Below, piece after piece: positions 43,461-60,180 of a stretch of DNA of 64,000 nt (the stretch's first letter is position 1; every line of letters begins with the position of its first letter). The translations under genes were made by a program, and so were the position numbers. The stretch spans positions 22,501 through 86,500 of the forward strand of contig NC_088921.1 of the NCBI RefSeq assembly GCF_038396675.1. Reading direction: 5' to 3'. This stretch comes from Hydra vulgaris. Lineage: Eukaryota; Cnidaria; Hydrozoa; Anthoathecata; Hydridae. Below the pieces are notes generated by a model. That model made no database searches, was not told the DNA's origin, and saw nothing but the letters and a program-made list of their open reading frames with translations.

Positions 43461-43900
43461 GAACCACGTATCCATCTACTCTTAGTTTATTATTACGTAT
43501 CATTTTGTCATTTACGAGGACTTATAAAGTCCCTTTACCCCATACCAACATCATTACCACTTGTGTTCAATTACACACCATTACCACCCTTATAACTCAA
43601 ATGTTATTTGACCAAGATATTCGACCCTTTAAACAATCTTGTTTAATTAAACCATTACAATTTATCATCCACAGTGTACACATCTCACCCTTAGTACCAC
43701 CTTGTTCATTTACAAAAATTATAAAATTCTTTTACCTCATACCATTAACTAACACACCATTATTACCACCTTTAATACTACCTGTTAATCGAATTACCTA
43801 TCCCACCCTTTTAATTACCTTGTTCAATGGAACCATTATAATTTATTATACCACCCCACCTTTAACCGCAACCGACTCTCATTATTTATGGTCATAACTG
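43461..43900 (+). other. G-poor, strand-asymmetric tract
   Basis: The plus strand is made of A, C and T with few G, with recurrent ATTACCACC and ACCATTA words. A 146-codon ORF runs through it but its composition follows the base bias, and I see no domain. I do not call it a gene. Confidence 0.5.
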
Positions 43901-44769
43901 TTGATTTAAAAAAGATTAAATAAAAAATTAATTATCAATTAGGCCTAACAACAAACGTTATTTAATTGAAAATTTATATTTCGAACAAAATAACTTCGAC
44001 GAAAAATTCTACAAAAATTTCGAATTTTATTATTACGTTGACAACAAATTATTTTTGAAAGAAACAAAGATGGACGAAAACTTAAACTACTAAAAATAAT
44101 TGACATAAACATAAATTTATATTGTGTAAATCGAAAACAAATATAATTTTAATTTTTCATAGCAAAATTAAATATCTATAAAATTACATAAAAATAAATA
44201 CAAAAAACATTAAACGAAAAATTTTCTGCATAACGTTACAAATAATTTGAGAGTTTCAAAACTTCTAAAAAATATTTAAAGTTAAATCATTAAATAAAAT
44301 ATAACAAAAATTTATCTAGTTTTTATTTATCTTAATTATGATTATATATTTCATGAACAATGAAATAAAAATATAATTAACAAAAAACAATAAAAATTTC
44401 AAAAAGGTTTTGAAAAATTATATTCATATTAGAATAATTACTAATAAAGTTATTTAATAAAAATTATATATATTAATAATACAATAGTTATATAATTATT
44501 AAAACTAATAATTATATATATTATAATTGTTAAAATTATTTATTAATAATATATTTTGATCCTTTAAATAAAAAATAATCCTTTAAATAATTTAGAAAAT
44601 TAATAAAAAATTTTAAAATATTATTAAAATTAATTCGTACATTTTAAAACGTTTAATTATAAAATAATATATTAAATATTTTATTTATTATTTTATAATT
44701 ATTGTTCATATTTTAATTAAGATATTAAACATTTTTTCGTGTTATAAAGTTTTTTAATTTATCGAGGTT
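43901..44769. other. Very AT-rich stretch without gene
   Basis: Mostly A and T with short TTATTATATA words; nothing recognisable. Confidence 0.6.
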
Positions 44770-44900
44770 ACGAAAATGTTTTCCACGGTTTTCCACTGAT
44801 CCACGGTACTTGATCTTCCATCGATTTTTATTTGTCGATTTTATTTTTTAATCGATTTTCCACGATTCCACGGTTTTCCACGGTACTTGATCCACAACCA
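44770..44900. repeat. CCACGGTACTTGATC repeats
   Basis: TTTTCCACGGT and CCACGGTACTTGATC recur two to four times, overlapping the end of the adjacent ORF, so its last codons (KYRGKPWNRGK) derive from this repeat. Confidence 0.75.
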
Positions 44901-45464
44901 CTTGAGATTCGAACAACGAATCCATTCACAAATCTCTTCAATGAAATCGATGTCGTCGTGAAGGTCAAGTTGTAATCTTTCACAAAGATTAATCCACGGA
45001 AGAAAATTTTCTTCAAAATCTTTTTTCGTTATTAAATAACTTGAGATTCTTATCCACAACACTTCAATCTTATCTTTCGGTTTCCATCCTTTGAATTTAA
45101 TTGGACAACGAAAGCTGACTTCGCGAACATTTGTTGAACATTGAATTATAAGATTTTTTTCTTCATCACTTAAAATATTTTTATCAACAATTAACTTCGA
45201 TAACTTTCTTCCAGATTTAATGTAATGATTTACGAAATAATTTTCACAAGAAGTTTCGTAAGAAGTTTTTCCATCGTGAATCGAAATCCACCACTTTCGT
45301 TCATCGACGATTAATTTTATTTCATCAGTAAATGATGATTGACTTTCATAAAAACATTCAATGAATAAATTAACGTAATAAATTTGAAGTTGAACATCAT
45401 TTTGACGAGATAATTTAAGTAGACGATCTAAAGATAAAAGCAATAATTTAATAAAAATAAACAA
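44842..45464 (-). CDS. Unrecognised exon-like ORF (207 codons)
   Basis: Open frame on the minus strand in a region without transposon signals. A good splice acceptor (TTGCTTTTATCTTTAG) ends at 45428, so the real exon may start at 45427 and the upstream hydrophobic MFIFIKLLLLSL be intron. The protein is rich in Leu, Trp, Lys and Asp/Glu: DRLLKLSRQNDVQLQIYYVN, later CPIKFKGWKPKDKIEVLWI, then FLPWINLCERLQLDLHDD and IRCSNLKWLWIKYRG. The spacing of Leu and Trp vaguely suggests leucine-rich-repeat or armadillo-like helices, but I recognise no family. A last exon of a host gene or of a multicopy family is possible. Confidence 0.4.
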
Positions 45465-46424
45465 ATCAATAAAAATTTAAACAATAATCGGAATAAATAA
45501 CATGAATAATATATATAAGGAAATATAATCAACATAATGATACATATATTTATAAATATAAAATTTATAACATAATTTTATAATAAATTATAATATTTAT
45601 ATATATAATATATTTACATATTACGTATAAGAAGTCATAAAAGAATAAAAAATCAATAAAAAATATTATAATTAAATACATTATATATTACATAATAGTA
45701 TTTACATTAATATTAAATTATATACGTTTAAATAATAAAATTATATATAAAAAGAAAAAAAAAGAAACTTTTAATTAAACAATTTTTTACTAAAATTGTA
45801 AAAAATATTTTAATTTTATCAATTTAAACATAATTTTTATCACATTTTTTAAACTTCGTTTTACCATAAATATAACATATTTAAAATAATGTAAAAAAAG
45901 TTCATCATTAATATTAATTAAAAAAAATACTTCCTTATATTCATATTACTGATAAAAGCAAATTAAAAAAGTGATTTAAATTTAACCAAATAATGTAACA
46001 ACAAGTCAATAAACAAAACGCATTTCATTTAAACGTTGATTTGAAGTGAAATGAATATTTGAAATCGAATTTCAAATAAAGAACTTAATATTGTAAATCT
46101 CCTTCGTCGATATATTTGAAATATAAATTATGTGAAAAACCATTAAATACTCAAAGAGTGAGAGTTTAAATAAATGTTTAGATTTTTGTTTATTCGAATT
46201 CGGCGTTGATTGAAATCTTTTTTTTAAAAAAAAAGCTCTTTAAAGAACTATTTATATTATTTAAAAATTGCATTAAATTTTATAACAAAAACATGATATA
46301 ATATATTTTTGATACAGCTGCAATAATAAACAACAGTTTTATCGTTAAAGCAGAGCTGCAATGCTATGGTGTCTTGTTTATACGTAGAAGCGCAGAGTGC
46401 AAAACCTTTTTTTTATGTTCCTTT
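45465..46424. other. AT-rich stretch without gene
   Basis: No protein similarity recognised. Confidence 0.55.
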
Positions 46425-46599
46425 GGGGTCCTCCATAAACTACGTCACGCTCTAGGAAGGAGGGGAAAGAATGGGTGGTTTTATGAGGACTTGTACAGGA
46501 TTTGTTACTAAAGACTTACAATCTTGTGATGAGGGAGGAGGGCATGGAGCGATGGTCAAAAGCGGTCAAAAATAGCATGACGTAATTTATAATGACCCC
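46425..46599. mobile_element. 175-bp MITE, GGGGTC...TACGTCA ends
   Basis: The left end GGGGTCCTCCATAAACTACG and the inverse of the right end (GGGGTCATTATAAATTACG) match over about 25 bp with few differences, both continuing TCAYGC. G-rich centre (GGAGGAGGGCATGG). A truncated relative lies at 4175-4266. Confidence 0.75.
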
Positions 46600-50135
<3,536 letters not shown>

Positions 50136-50167
50136 TCTGAGGTGGTACCCTGAGGTACCACCTCAGA
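50136..50167. repeat. Palindrome, 14-nt arms, 4-nt loop
   Basis: TCTGAGGTGGTACC and its exact inverse around CTGA; notably GC-rich for the region. Confidence 0.9.
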
Positions 50168-51009
50168 GCCATTAGGTGATTTGATATAAAATGATTCTAA
50201 AGTTATTTACTTGAGGTTTTTTTTTTTGTAAACTTTGGTCAAATTAGTAAAAAAGTAAAAAAGGTCACTCGAAAGTTTGTATTGTGATTTTTGACCCAAA
50301 TAATCCATTTCAAGTGATTTTTTACTACAATCTAATGTCAAAAATCATTAAAATCTACTGTATCTTCCAGAAACTCAAATTTCGACCTGTTCAAAAGATA
50401 TGATTCAATCATAACTTTCGAACAGGTAGGTCAATCAAGCTAAATTTTTTCAGGTTTTTTTTTTTAATGTTGTTAGTCAAAATAAAATTATTTTGAGTAA
50501 TATAATATAAATAAAAAGTTATGCAATCATTACTATCATAACAATAAATAATATTAATCTTAAGAAAAAACATAAAGTAAAATTATTGTGCTCTGTATTA
50601 AGTCACAGAATTATATATTCATATAACATAAATAATATAAGTCAATAGAAATATATTACTAGAAAACATCAATCAATTATATTAATAAAAAAAAATCCTG
50701 ATTAAGTAACATGGTTATAGATAAATTATCATGATGAAATTAATGCTCCTCACACTGAATAGCTTAACTCTAGTACAACTAACACTGTTGTCACTGTTTT
50801 TGTGTTTTTCAATCTCCAATTCATTAAGTCAACTATGTGACTCTAATGTACTGTAATGGTACTTCAGCAGATGTTTTTCATCTTAATAATGAAAAATATG
50901 CCTCCTCAACATTCTTTTGGATTCAGGTAGGAATCGAAGGTTTCATTTGTACTTGTGAACCTTCTATTTCTAAACGCAATGAATGAAATATTCATCTTTT
51001 TTATAAAAA

Positions 51010-51340
51010 CAACTCACTAAAAACTTTCATTTTTTTCTGCAAATTTTTATTGCAATATTGAGGATATTCTGATACTGATGAATGACAACACCTTACCCAA
51101 CCCTCTGATAACACTCTTACTAAGTCATCATTTTACAACACTCTTACTAAGTCCTCTACTTTACATCATCTTAGATTCTTTTTTATTGTACGTCTTTACT
51201 CTTATAGAAACCATATATTAAAGAGCTCATGTCTCTTGTACCATCTACTAAAATTCATTCTCGCGTTATTCGCCATTCAATTAAGTCTCATCTTTTCTGT
51301 GACTGTTCCTAAGTGCTCCAAAAACTCTTATTCCACTAGT
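51010..51340 (+). pseudogene. Possible LINE C-terminal relic
   Basis: The plus strand gives SLVPSTKIHSRVIRHSIKSH and CSKNSYSTS-like patches, which resemble the last residues of LINE reverse transcriptases in similar genomes. Several stops; weak evidence. Confidence 0.3.
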
Positions 51341-51419
51341 TTTTTTCAAAATTATGAGCCTTAATCAAAGTTAATAAATCAAAGTTTATATTTTTAACTT
51401 ACTTTAATACAAACTTTTC

Positions 51420-53738
51420 GATAAAATAAATTATTTCGAAATTAGTACTTTTGGAGCTTCCATTTTCGAAAATTTCAACCAGATATCTACAATACTTAAA
51501 TCAGCAACAAGTTTATTTTCAATGGAAATTGCAAGATTGTTCAACCTGTCCTAACCCATTGTTGATCTTAAATAATTTTTGGTAGCGCTAGCTACTATTA
51601 TTGGTAATGTGAGAAGAATTCTTAATGCAATAGATTCCTTTGCGTGGATTTCATTCAAATCGTTTGTGTACAAATATTTTATAGCATTTTCAGGATCCAT
51701 ATTTTTAGTAAAATGAAAAGAAAGAGACGTTAATTCAAAGCTTAGTTCCTCGCCAGAAATATCATTTTTTCCATTTTTAGATTCCTTTTTTTTTTTTCCA
51801 ATGCGATGCAATGAAATTTTAAATCATCTTTCTTAACTGTTGAGAGCTTTTTAATATCAAATAAAAAGCTAAAAGGTGCAATTGCAGCATAAAATATATC
51901 TTCTATTGCAATAGTTCAATAGAATTCAATATTCTATTTATAAAACATTTTGCTTATACTTTTCTTTTGGACTGTTTTTCAAAGTTTTTTTGGACTGCTT
52001 TTCAACATACGCTACTGTGGTTTTTGCAACTGCTTCATTACTAGTCTTGGCTGCATCTTGCAGTGCTTCATAAATTTTTGGCATTTCAAATTGACCATCA
52101 TATTGATCATCATATTTCATCATATTGATCATCATATTGATCATCATATTGACCATCATATTTCATATTGTTAAAGCAGAAAAAAAAAGTAAACTTGATC
52201 AATTATATTAGAAAACATAGAAATATTAGGTGAACATCTCTTAGAATCAACAACTACCAGATTTAATGTGTGTCTGCAGCATGGAATATAAACCGCTCAG
52301 CTGTTTTTTTTAAGAATAAAAGCTTGCTCACCATTTCTTACGCATTTGCACAATTGTCATAGCTCTGACCTCTTATTTTTTTTAATTGAATTGCGTGGGA
52401 GAAATTATGTACGGAGGTTTTGACTGACGTAGTTTCCTTAAGAAAATATATATATAGTATAAGTGGTTTTTTTATGAGCATATTTGAGGTGATTTGTAAT
52501 GTATAAATTGAACGCAAAATTATTGTAAAGTTTTTTAAATGAGTAAAAAGAAAGATTTTAAAATTGTAATGTTGTGCTACCTGCAAGAAAATTACAGTTT
52601 TCCACTGACAAGCTATTTTTTACCAGGGAGTCAAATATCTCATTTGAAAAGTCATGTCCTGTCGAACCTTCAATTAAGTAAAATCCAAGAAAACTTTAAT
52701 TAATATGAATTTCAATCTTATCCTCTACATCAACCTTATCGAACCATTATTGACATTTGCTCCTGGTGACTGATGTCTGGTGTAAAATTAACAACAATTG
52801 AAAAATACACAGACTTTTGGACATTTGAGCAAATTTCAAATTTAATGGATATGCCAATCAAGTCAATGAGTTCATTCTAAATAACTTTTGTCAAATAGTG
52901 TACAGAATTGGTTTTTATTTTTGCTCTCAACAAATATTTTTCCATAACTGGATCAAATTCAGCCAAAAATTCTAAAATTTTAAGAAAGTTTCTAATATTA
53001 TCTTGATTGACTTTTTTACAAGAGCCTCTGAATGGCAGATTTTGCTTTGCCATCATAATAGTTAGGGAAATTATTCTTCTAATTACATTGTCCCAATGTT
53101 CTACTTTAAATAAGTTTCTATCCAAAATTTTATCAATTAAAGTGATTTTTTGTAATCTATATTTTAAATCCATCCACTTGCTGTAGCAGTCAAAATAATC
53201 AAGGCTTTTTTTGTGTCTTTTAAAAATTATATGGAAATATGGCACCAATCATTACCACCATTATGAGCCAACATAATAGGATTAAAAAAAAAAAGTTTAC
53301 AACAACAAAAAAAAACTTTGTTAGCTTTTTTTGAATAAACTAACCACGTTCTATGATTTTTTTCACCATTATCCATGATGCAGTTAAAAAAATGATTTGA
53401 AAAACTCAAATTATCAAAAATTCTTGGATAGTTATTAGAATCATCTTTGAAACTGTTAGGACCTATTATAACAGCATCTTGTATGAAATCATTGCTTAAA
53501 TTTTCCTTCCAATCGCTAATATCGTCAAAGCATTCAGAGGTAGCACCAGTGTCAGTCAATCTTTCAATTGTTTGAATAGTTTCAATTGAATTAGTAGAGT
53601 CAGTTTGCTTTCATTTCCAGAATCAACCAGATCTTGAACTATTGGACTTTCTATGACATTTTTATCATGATGAGTTTTTGATAGAAATTTTTCTAAGATG
53701 TTTGATTTGATTTCAATTGTTCCTCTTTTCGTAGGCAT
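51420..53738 (-). pseudogene. hAT transposase (TTF/ZMYM1-like), degenerate
   Basis: Blocks in order on the minus strand: a short acidic N-terminus from MPTKRGTIEIKS, then a TTF-type zinc finger region (NHRTWLVYSKKANKVFFCCC, LFFFNPIMLAHNGGNDW), then NLPFRGSCKK and LEFLAEFDPVMEKYL, TPDISHQEQMS (first catalytic region, usual VD read as VN), KIRGQSYDNCANA (second Asp region), and the hAT C-terminal dimerisation domain ALRILLTLPIIVASA...NYLRSTMG with its usual ERSFSKLK stretch deleted. Many stops and frameshifts. It would mobilise a hAT element with 8-bp duplications; I could not find the element ends. A 12-bp tandem repeat expands within it. Confidence 0.85.
52092..52168. repeat. 12-bp tandem repeat
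   Basis: ATCATATTGATC-type units, about six imperfect copies, inside the hAT relic. Confidence 0.85.
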
Positions 53739-56458
53739 TTTTGTTTAAACTCACAACCTGAAGGTTTTCTTTTCTCCATTATTTCTTTTAAAAGAAATCA
53801 ATAAATATTAAAAAAATTTATAGCAATAATTAGATAACTTTATATCAAAATAAAAAAATAATTGAGATTCTCAAATAAGTAGGCCTTCTCAGGAGTAGCA
53901 TGCGGTCGCATGCCTTAAATTACCACGCATATATTTTTTTGTTGATATCTTTGCCGCAATTTTTTGCATATATTAAAAATAGTGCATTTTAAAAACGCAC
54001 TGAAAAAAACAAACTTATTTGTCGTATTATTTTATTTTTCTTACTAATAATATATTATTATAGTTATTAATGAGAAAATAAAAACATAAATATAATATAT
54101 ATATGGGCAATTTCATTTTTAACTAATGTTAAATGCGCAACAACTTTACCAAATACTTGCTTATTTAAACTTTAAATTAAACTTTTAGCTATTTTATATA
54201 AAAGCTGTTAGTCTAATGAACAAAATAAGTTAAAAAGTTTTGAGTTTGTCCAAAAGAGCTTGGAAGCGGTTTGTTTAAGACACTTTCACAAGATGTTGCG
54301 AATTCTATACCAATTTAAAAAATACATAAAAATCTATCAGAGTTAACCGGCCAAGGAAAATAATTTTTTTTTGATATTGTATATTTTACTTACATTACAT
54401 CACTTACATTATCGAGCGATTATTATGCGATTATTATCGTGAATTTTTTAATCTATAATTAAGAGTTAGAGTTACATAAGAAAAGAATTGCAAAAGTATT
54501 GAACTCATTTGTTAAAAATTGTTAAAAACAACTTTTAAAAATAATTAACAAAGGAAATTTTTAAAAACTAGTGGCACTCTTCCTCAGTGATTTTTCATAA
54601 CATTCATCAAAAGTATCAAATCCATAACAGTTTTTCTGCCAGACAAAGAGCAACTTCAAAAAATTATTTTAGTATTACAACTTTATTATTACTTAATTAT
54701 GTGATTGGTTTGTTGAAGTATTTACTTACACTTCTTACGTTTATGCGTATTGCTTTATTTTCATAAGGTTAAATTTTTAAAATGCTGCAAAGTACATTTA
54801 AATCTTTTAAAATATTTGTGACGTAAAAATTGCTATCACAGTTTAGAAGAGGGGTATATGTGATTGTTTAAAGGAGGGAAAGGGTTTAGAATTGACAAAT
54901 ATAGTGTGAAGTGTTTATGGATGAATTGAAAAGTTCAGAAAGATGAGGTGAAATCCTTGTGAAAGCAGTTTTTGATGATAAAGACCAGCCACTAGGTCTT
55001 GAGTTGTATACTTCACCAGTCTACTAGTTAATTTTTGATATTCTAGGTCATAGTTTGAAAAATGCCTATGGATGAAACTCCCGTAGAATTTTTGGACACA
55101 ATGAATTTCAAAACTTTAAAAATCTTTTAAAGTTGCTTACAATTCATCAGAACTCACAGCAAAATCGTAAATCTATTAAGCATAGTTTAAAAATCTTATT
55201 TCTCAAAACAAGAAATATATTTTTTGTTTTAAAATTTATTCAAGATAATGTAGAATGTGTGATAAGCTTAAGGAAGCTTCAGAAGCTACTTCAAATAAAG
55301 AGTTCTTTAAAAAAACATTTAAAAAGAAGAGTGGATTAAAAGAGCTTGCTACGGTGACTCCGTAGACTTTTTTCTACAGCAACTCTTCTCGCTTTCTTGT
55401 TATTAAATAGATATAACAACTTGAATTTTGATCCGAAACCTAACTGCAGACTCTGAACCTTAAAACTACATTTAAAAATTATTTTTTTACATATTTTCTT
55501 GAGATATTTGTCTTAAGCTAAAAATTATATGTATATAAATATTTATTGTACATTTGCAGCGCTTAAACGCTGAAGTCTGAGGCGAATTTGATTAAGAAAA
55601 ATAAGATCTGTGGTAATGACGGATCCAGCATTTTATGGTGTTTGAGATAGCTAACATGGAGTAAAATCGAAGCATTTGTATGTTTATGTCAAGAAATAAT
55701 GCTTTAAAAAAGTTGCAATGAATGGAGGCTGGGAACAAATAAGCACTAAAATTTTATCCCCCTGCCCCAAACGCGAGAGCAAGAAGTTGATGAAATAATT
55801 TTTTTACTATTCATAACGAAATTTATATTCATTGATAAAATTTCAGTATTGTTTTACAATCTCTAAGTGTTCAAAAATCATGAGCAAATAAAATTTGTAA
55901 CTCCCTCAAACTGAGGAGGTTTATACTTTATATGGTCACAATTTATGAACGCTGGGAGATAATGAGCTGGATCATTCACAGATCTGTAGTTCGATGCCTA
56001 CTCTAGGCTTTTTTTCAATATAAAGCAAGCACAAACTTTTAAGTTAAATGCCCTTCTGCGGTGATGTGACCACTAGATCTTCGATCACCTAAAATAACCA
56101 CAGAAAAATGTGCATATATATTATTGAATTACATTGATTTGTTTGGGTCTAGTTTAGTTTACGACAAAAGATCGAAAGTCCTTTACCCAATCTTTTAAGA
56201 AAACTATTTTAGATTTGGATTTGCTTGATCCAAGGCTCCAGTAGCAGTGTTTAAATAAAAACATCATTTGATACCAAAATGAAGTAAAAAGTTTCAAAGA
56301 TCAACAAAAAATCACTTTACAATATTGAAACTGTTAATTTATTTATCGTAATCAGTGAAAGATAAGTACAACATATTTCTTAAATTAATAAACATAGTGT
56401 TTTGTTTTGGTGCAGAATTTTGGAACACATAAAGAAAATATCGTTGAACAATTCAACT
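53739..56458. other. Long stretch without recognisable gene
   Basis: A palindromic AGCATGCGGTCGCATGCC lies near 53897. A coding-like patch around 55100-55340 (ORF of 68 codons, and an alternative frame with LKEASEATSNKEF and KKKSGLKELATVTP) is not recognised. Confidence 0.4.
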
Positions 56459-58547
56459 AAAATGCTACTGGTAGCGTGTAACCCAGTACAACCTGCCTCA
56501 TGTCCTACTGCCTTGTAGGATACACTTTTTTAGGCAAAGGCTAGGAGAAGCCAACTCTGACATAAAACACCTCATGCCTTGGGGCTCATGATTAAGTTAA
56601 GGCTAGAGATGGTGTCTTGAGAAAAACACTCATCTTGGGCAGATGTTAAATGCATCCGACTACTATCTTGTAGGCAAAGTTACTAGGCAAAGACTTAAGG
56701 GGTAAACAGATTTTATCTGTTAACCAGCCTCGTACCCCTTCTTCATCTATTAGGCTGGCGCAGATGTAATTTTAATACATTGTTTCCAGTTTAGGATGTT
56801 GAATGCTGGATCTTCTTGACTCAATGAATGGGTTTTGCTTGTGTCTCCGTTTTTATGACTAGGCAACTCATTCTATTACCTCCTAATGAGGACATAGCTC
56901 TAAAACACAGTTTTCTGAGGTCGGCTGGTAGTCAGGTTTCCTTAACTCTGAGGTAGGTCTCAGAGAAACTGATTCCATTGCCAGCTAAAAAATATCGAAG
57001 TATCAACAGTGGCATGTTGAGCATAAATGGTATATTTGTTTGTATTTTTGGTGTGCATTGTCAAGGCCACATTTGGAACCCTTTGTTACAGCTTAGGGTT
57101 TTTTATCAGTAATGAGGCAATTGCTTGGGCTATTAAACAGCGTACTGAGTACAGTCAATGCTTCAAGTCAAGTTCTTTAACAAATTTAAAAATGAATAAA
57201 GTACCAAAAACTATAAAACACAAAAAACATCGTCATAACCAAGTTCTCTAAAACTAATATTCTCATTCACTAATATTCGTGGTCTTCGAAGTAACTTTTC
57301 TTCTGTTGAGTCTTATCTCTTGCAAAATTCACCAGACATACTTGCTCTTAGTGAGACTAATTTGAGTTCAGCTGTTTCATCTTGTGATCATAACGTTGAT
57401 GGTTATCTTCCTTTAATTCGTAATGACTCCAATAGTCACATGCTTGGCCCTGTCATTTACATTCGCAAGCATTCACCCATTTAATGGGTGAATGCTTGCG
57501 AATGTTAACCACTAAATGGCTTGGCTCTAGTTTCAGTGACTCTACTGGCGTTAAAGCCCTCAGCTTTTGCCTTTTTCAATCCCTAACTCAAAGAGTCAAC
57601 TTTCCAACTTGCTTTCCAGACAACCCAAATCATTTATCTTCTCTACTCGACTTATGCATTGTTTCTGATCCTAGTCAGTGCTCAGTTTCTCCACATTCAC
57701 CCTTAGGTGCTTCTGATCACGGTTTGATCTCTCTAAAACTATTATCTCACTCTTCTTCGTCATTTGAATCCCCCTATCATCGTACCTCTTATAACTACCT
57801 TAAAGCTGACTGGGGCTCTTTCTCTGATTTTCTTAGTGATGGCCCTTGGGTAGAAATCTTTTGTCTTCCTGCTGGCAAATGTGCTTCTTAGATAACGTTG
57901 TGGATTCAGGCTGGCATGGAATCTTTTATTCCCTCTTGACAACCAAGGTCAAGCCTCACTCTTCTCGATGGTCTCCTCATATTGTGCTGCTGCTATTGCC
58001 AATTAAAACTATTACTTCTGTATCTAACAGCAAAAAAATTCTTTAGAAAACAGACATGTTTATTACTGCTAGAAACCATTGTAAAAAAGGTTTTGTCTAA
58101 CACCAAGCCCGCTATTCTCAGGTCACAAAATCTTGTATTTCATCTCAAAAATTAGTTTCTCGTGACTTCTGTAGAATCTTAAACAGTATTAATAATAAGA
58201 GCAAATCTATTATTCTAATTCTCTTTTATTGTTCAGACTTTGTCACCTCACCTAAAGATAAAGCTGAATTGTTTGCTAAGAACTTTTCATCAATATCATC
58301 TCTTGATTCCACTAGTTGCGTTCTAGCTGATTTTGCCGTCAAACAGGTTGATCCATTGATTGACATTCGTATCACTCTAGCTTTAGTATCTAATATGATT
58401 TCCTGCATAGACTGCTTTACAGCTTGTGATCCATACAACATACCTGTTATAGTCTTGCAGAAGTGTTCTCCATAGCTGTCATCTATACTTTTAAAACTTT
58501 TTAATAAGTGCTTATCAGAGTCTTGTTTTCCAGCCTGCCGGAAAGCG
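56459..58547 (+). pseudogene. LINE with 5' region and broken endonuclease, copy 2
   Basis: The 5' block 56459-57110 matches 4371-5020. The coding part follows: FTNIRGLRSNFSSVESYLLQ near 57270, PDILALSETNL, DGYLPLIRN, then a palindrome, then the endonuclease end with PNHLSSLLDLCIVSDPSQ and GASDHGLISLKL, a linker (SYNYLKADWGSFSDFL), and after a frameshift a run toward the RT: DFVTSPKDKAELFAKNFSSI and CGPDNIPV-like CDPYNIPV. The reverse transcriptase palm is missing. The order fits an endonuclease-bearing non-LTR element. A MNKVPKTIKHKKHRHNQVL start at 57192 may be its first codons. Confidence 0.8.
57458..57506. repeat. Palindrome, 23-nt arms, 1-nt centre
   Basis: The left arm (CATTCGCAAGCATTCACCCA) is LINE endonuclease coding sequence; the right arm is its exact inverse. 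About 40 residues of the endonuclease normally following are lost at this point. Confidence 0.9.
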
Positions 58548-58615
58548 GCATCTGTTATCCTATTTAATCGCATCTGTTATCCTATTTAATCTGTTATCCT
58601 ATTTAATTGCATCTG
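58548..58615. repeat. 22-bp tandem repeat, three units
   Basis: GCATCTGTTATCCTATTTAA, repeated with small deletions, at the point where the LINE copy breaks off. Confidence 0.85.
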
Positions 58616-58974
58616 CTATAAATATTTTAATCATAAGGATAATATGCGTAAAAGTTAGTATAAAATGTTTTTCAGAATTTTTTCAAATTGATATTGTTTA
58701 AGATGGAATAAAGGTATTTTAGAATATAATTTTTTGGACTCATTCAAAATGCATACAAGGCTCCTGTTCCATTCACAGACGCACTGTTTCTAGTAGAGTA
58801 GGAATGTAATAGTCTACTTTCTGTGAACAAGTTTGTGATAGGAGATGGTAAGTTTTTATTTAATGAGTCAAAAACAAAGAAAATTAGCATACTTTACTAG
58901 CGCTGGAAATGTTGGAATAAAAAGTTTTTTGAAGGACTTCGATGTTTCAGATTTAATTGGTTGGAAGTTTATTA
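58616..58974. other. Stretch without recognisable gene
   Basis: Between two LINE relics of opposite orientation; nothing recognised. Confidence 0.45.
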
Positions 58975-60180
58975 TTCTAATGGATTGACTCTGAGACTAT
59001 AGCAACTACTAAATAAGATAGTTTCCAACTTGACTCCAAACTTGACAATAATATCTAAGATGAGATGAGAATAATGCACAGTAAATATTCTTAAGTGCAA
59101 CTTTATTGACATAATGACGAATTATTGAAAGCATACTGTTAGCTCGAGAGTTTCTTGCTTGGTTCATTAATGTGAATGTTCCATGTAAGATTACAATCAA
59201 TTAATACACCAAGATATTTAATAACTCTTGAGGGATATAGCCATTTCTTATTAATTCTGATTTTATTTTCATCATTTTTACAGAGATAGTTTTTCGAAGA
59301 AAATTAGTTCAGTTTTTTTGGTGTTGAGACATAATAGTTAGGCATTTAACCAGTAACTATACCTTTTAGATCCGAATTAACATTTTTACATAAATAACGA
59401 TACGATTTGTTGATGTGCAAAAGATTTGTATTATCAGCAAACAGATGAACTGAGGAGAAGTGAACAGAGTTGATTAGGTTGTTAACGTAGATTAAAAATA
59501 AAGAGGACCTAGAACAGAACCTTGAGGAACACCACACAAAACTGATTTATTACTAGAATTGAAAACATTAATACTTACAAATTGTTTTTGATCTGAAAGA
59601 TAAGATCAAAACCAGTCATTTACAATACCGCAAATTCCATAATGTTTTAATTTAGAAATCAAAATACTATGGTTTTTGTAAATCAAAAAAAACACCACAA
59701 ACGGAATATCAACCAGTATCAAGAGCTTTCCTAATTTTCTTTGCTATACTTATTAATGCATGGCAAGTAGAATGTTTTGATCGAAAACCAAATCAAAAAC
59801 CATTTAAACAATTGAATGAGTTTAGAAAAGAGTACACTCTAGAATACATAAGTTTCTAAAGAAACTTAATAATGTTAGATAAAAGAAAGGTCTGTAGTTA
59901 GTGCATGAAAGTTTAGAGCCATTTTTAAATATTGGGATAACGGGAGATAATTTCAAAATATCAGGAAATGTTCCATTTATAAATGTGGCATTGAATAGTT
60001 TAGAAAGAATATTTGAAAATTCATAGTTAAAATCTATAAAAATAATTATGGGAATGCTGTTTGGACCTAATAAAATAGGGGTTAAAAAAATTAAATAAAA
60101 AAAAGGGAAAAAAGGGATCCTGTATACAGGATTGCCATTTTTAGTATTTATGAACAAAAAATTAAAATCCTTCATAAATA
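58975..60180 (-). pseudogene. LINE reverse transcriptase relic
   Basis: The minus strand has PDILKLSPVIPIFKNGSKLS and TNYRPF (RT start), a decayed middle, SSLFLIYVNNLINS with HLFADNTNLL (catalytic FADD read as FADN), and a thumb/C-terminal part SRANSMLSIIRHYVNKVALK and IYCALFSSHLRYYCQVWSQ. Frames change repeatedly. Loss of the second catalytic Asp alone would inactivate it. Same broad CR1/Jockey group as the other relics but a different family. Confidence 0.75.

Noticed and set aside
43457..43897. 146-codon plus-strand ORF
   Set aside because: Composition follows the G-poor tract and no domain is visible.
55950..56015. tRNA-like sequence with GTTCGATGCC box B followed by T-run
   Set aside because: No convincing box A at the right distance and no cloverleaf pairing; at best a decayed SINE head.
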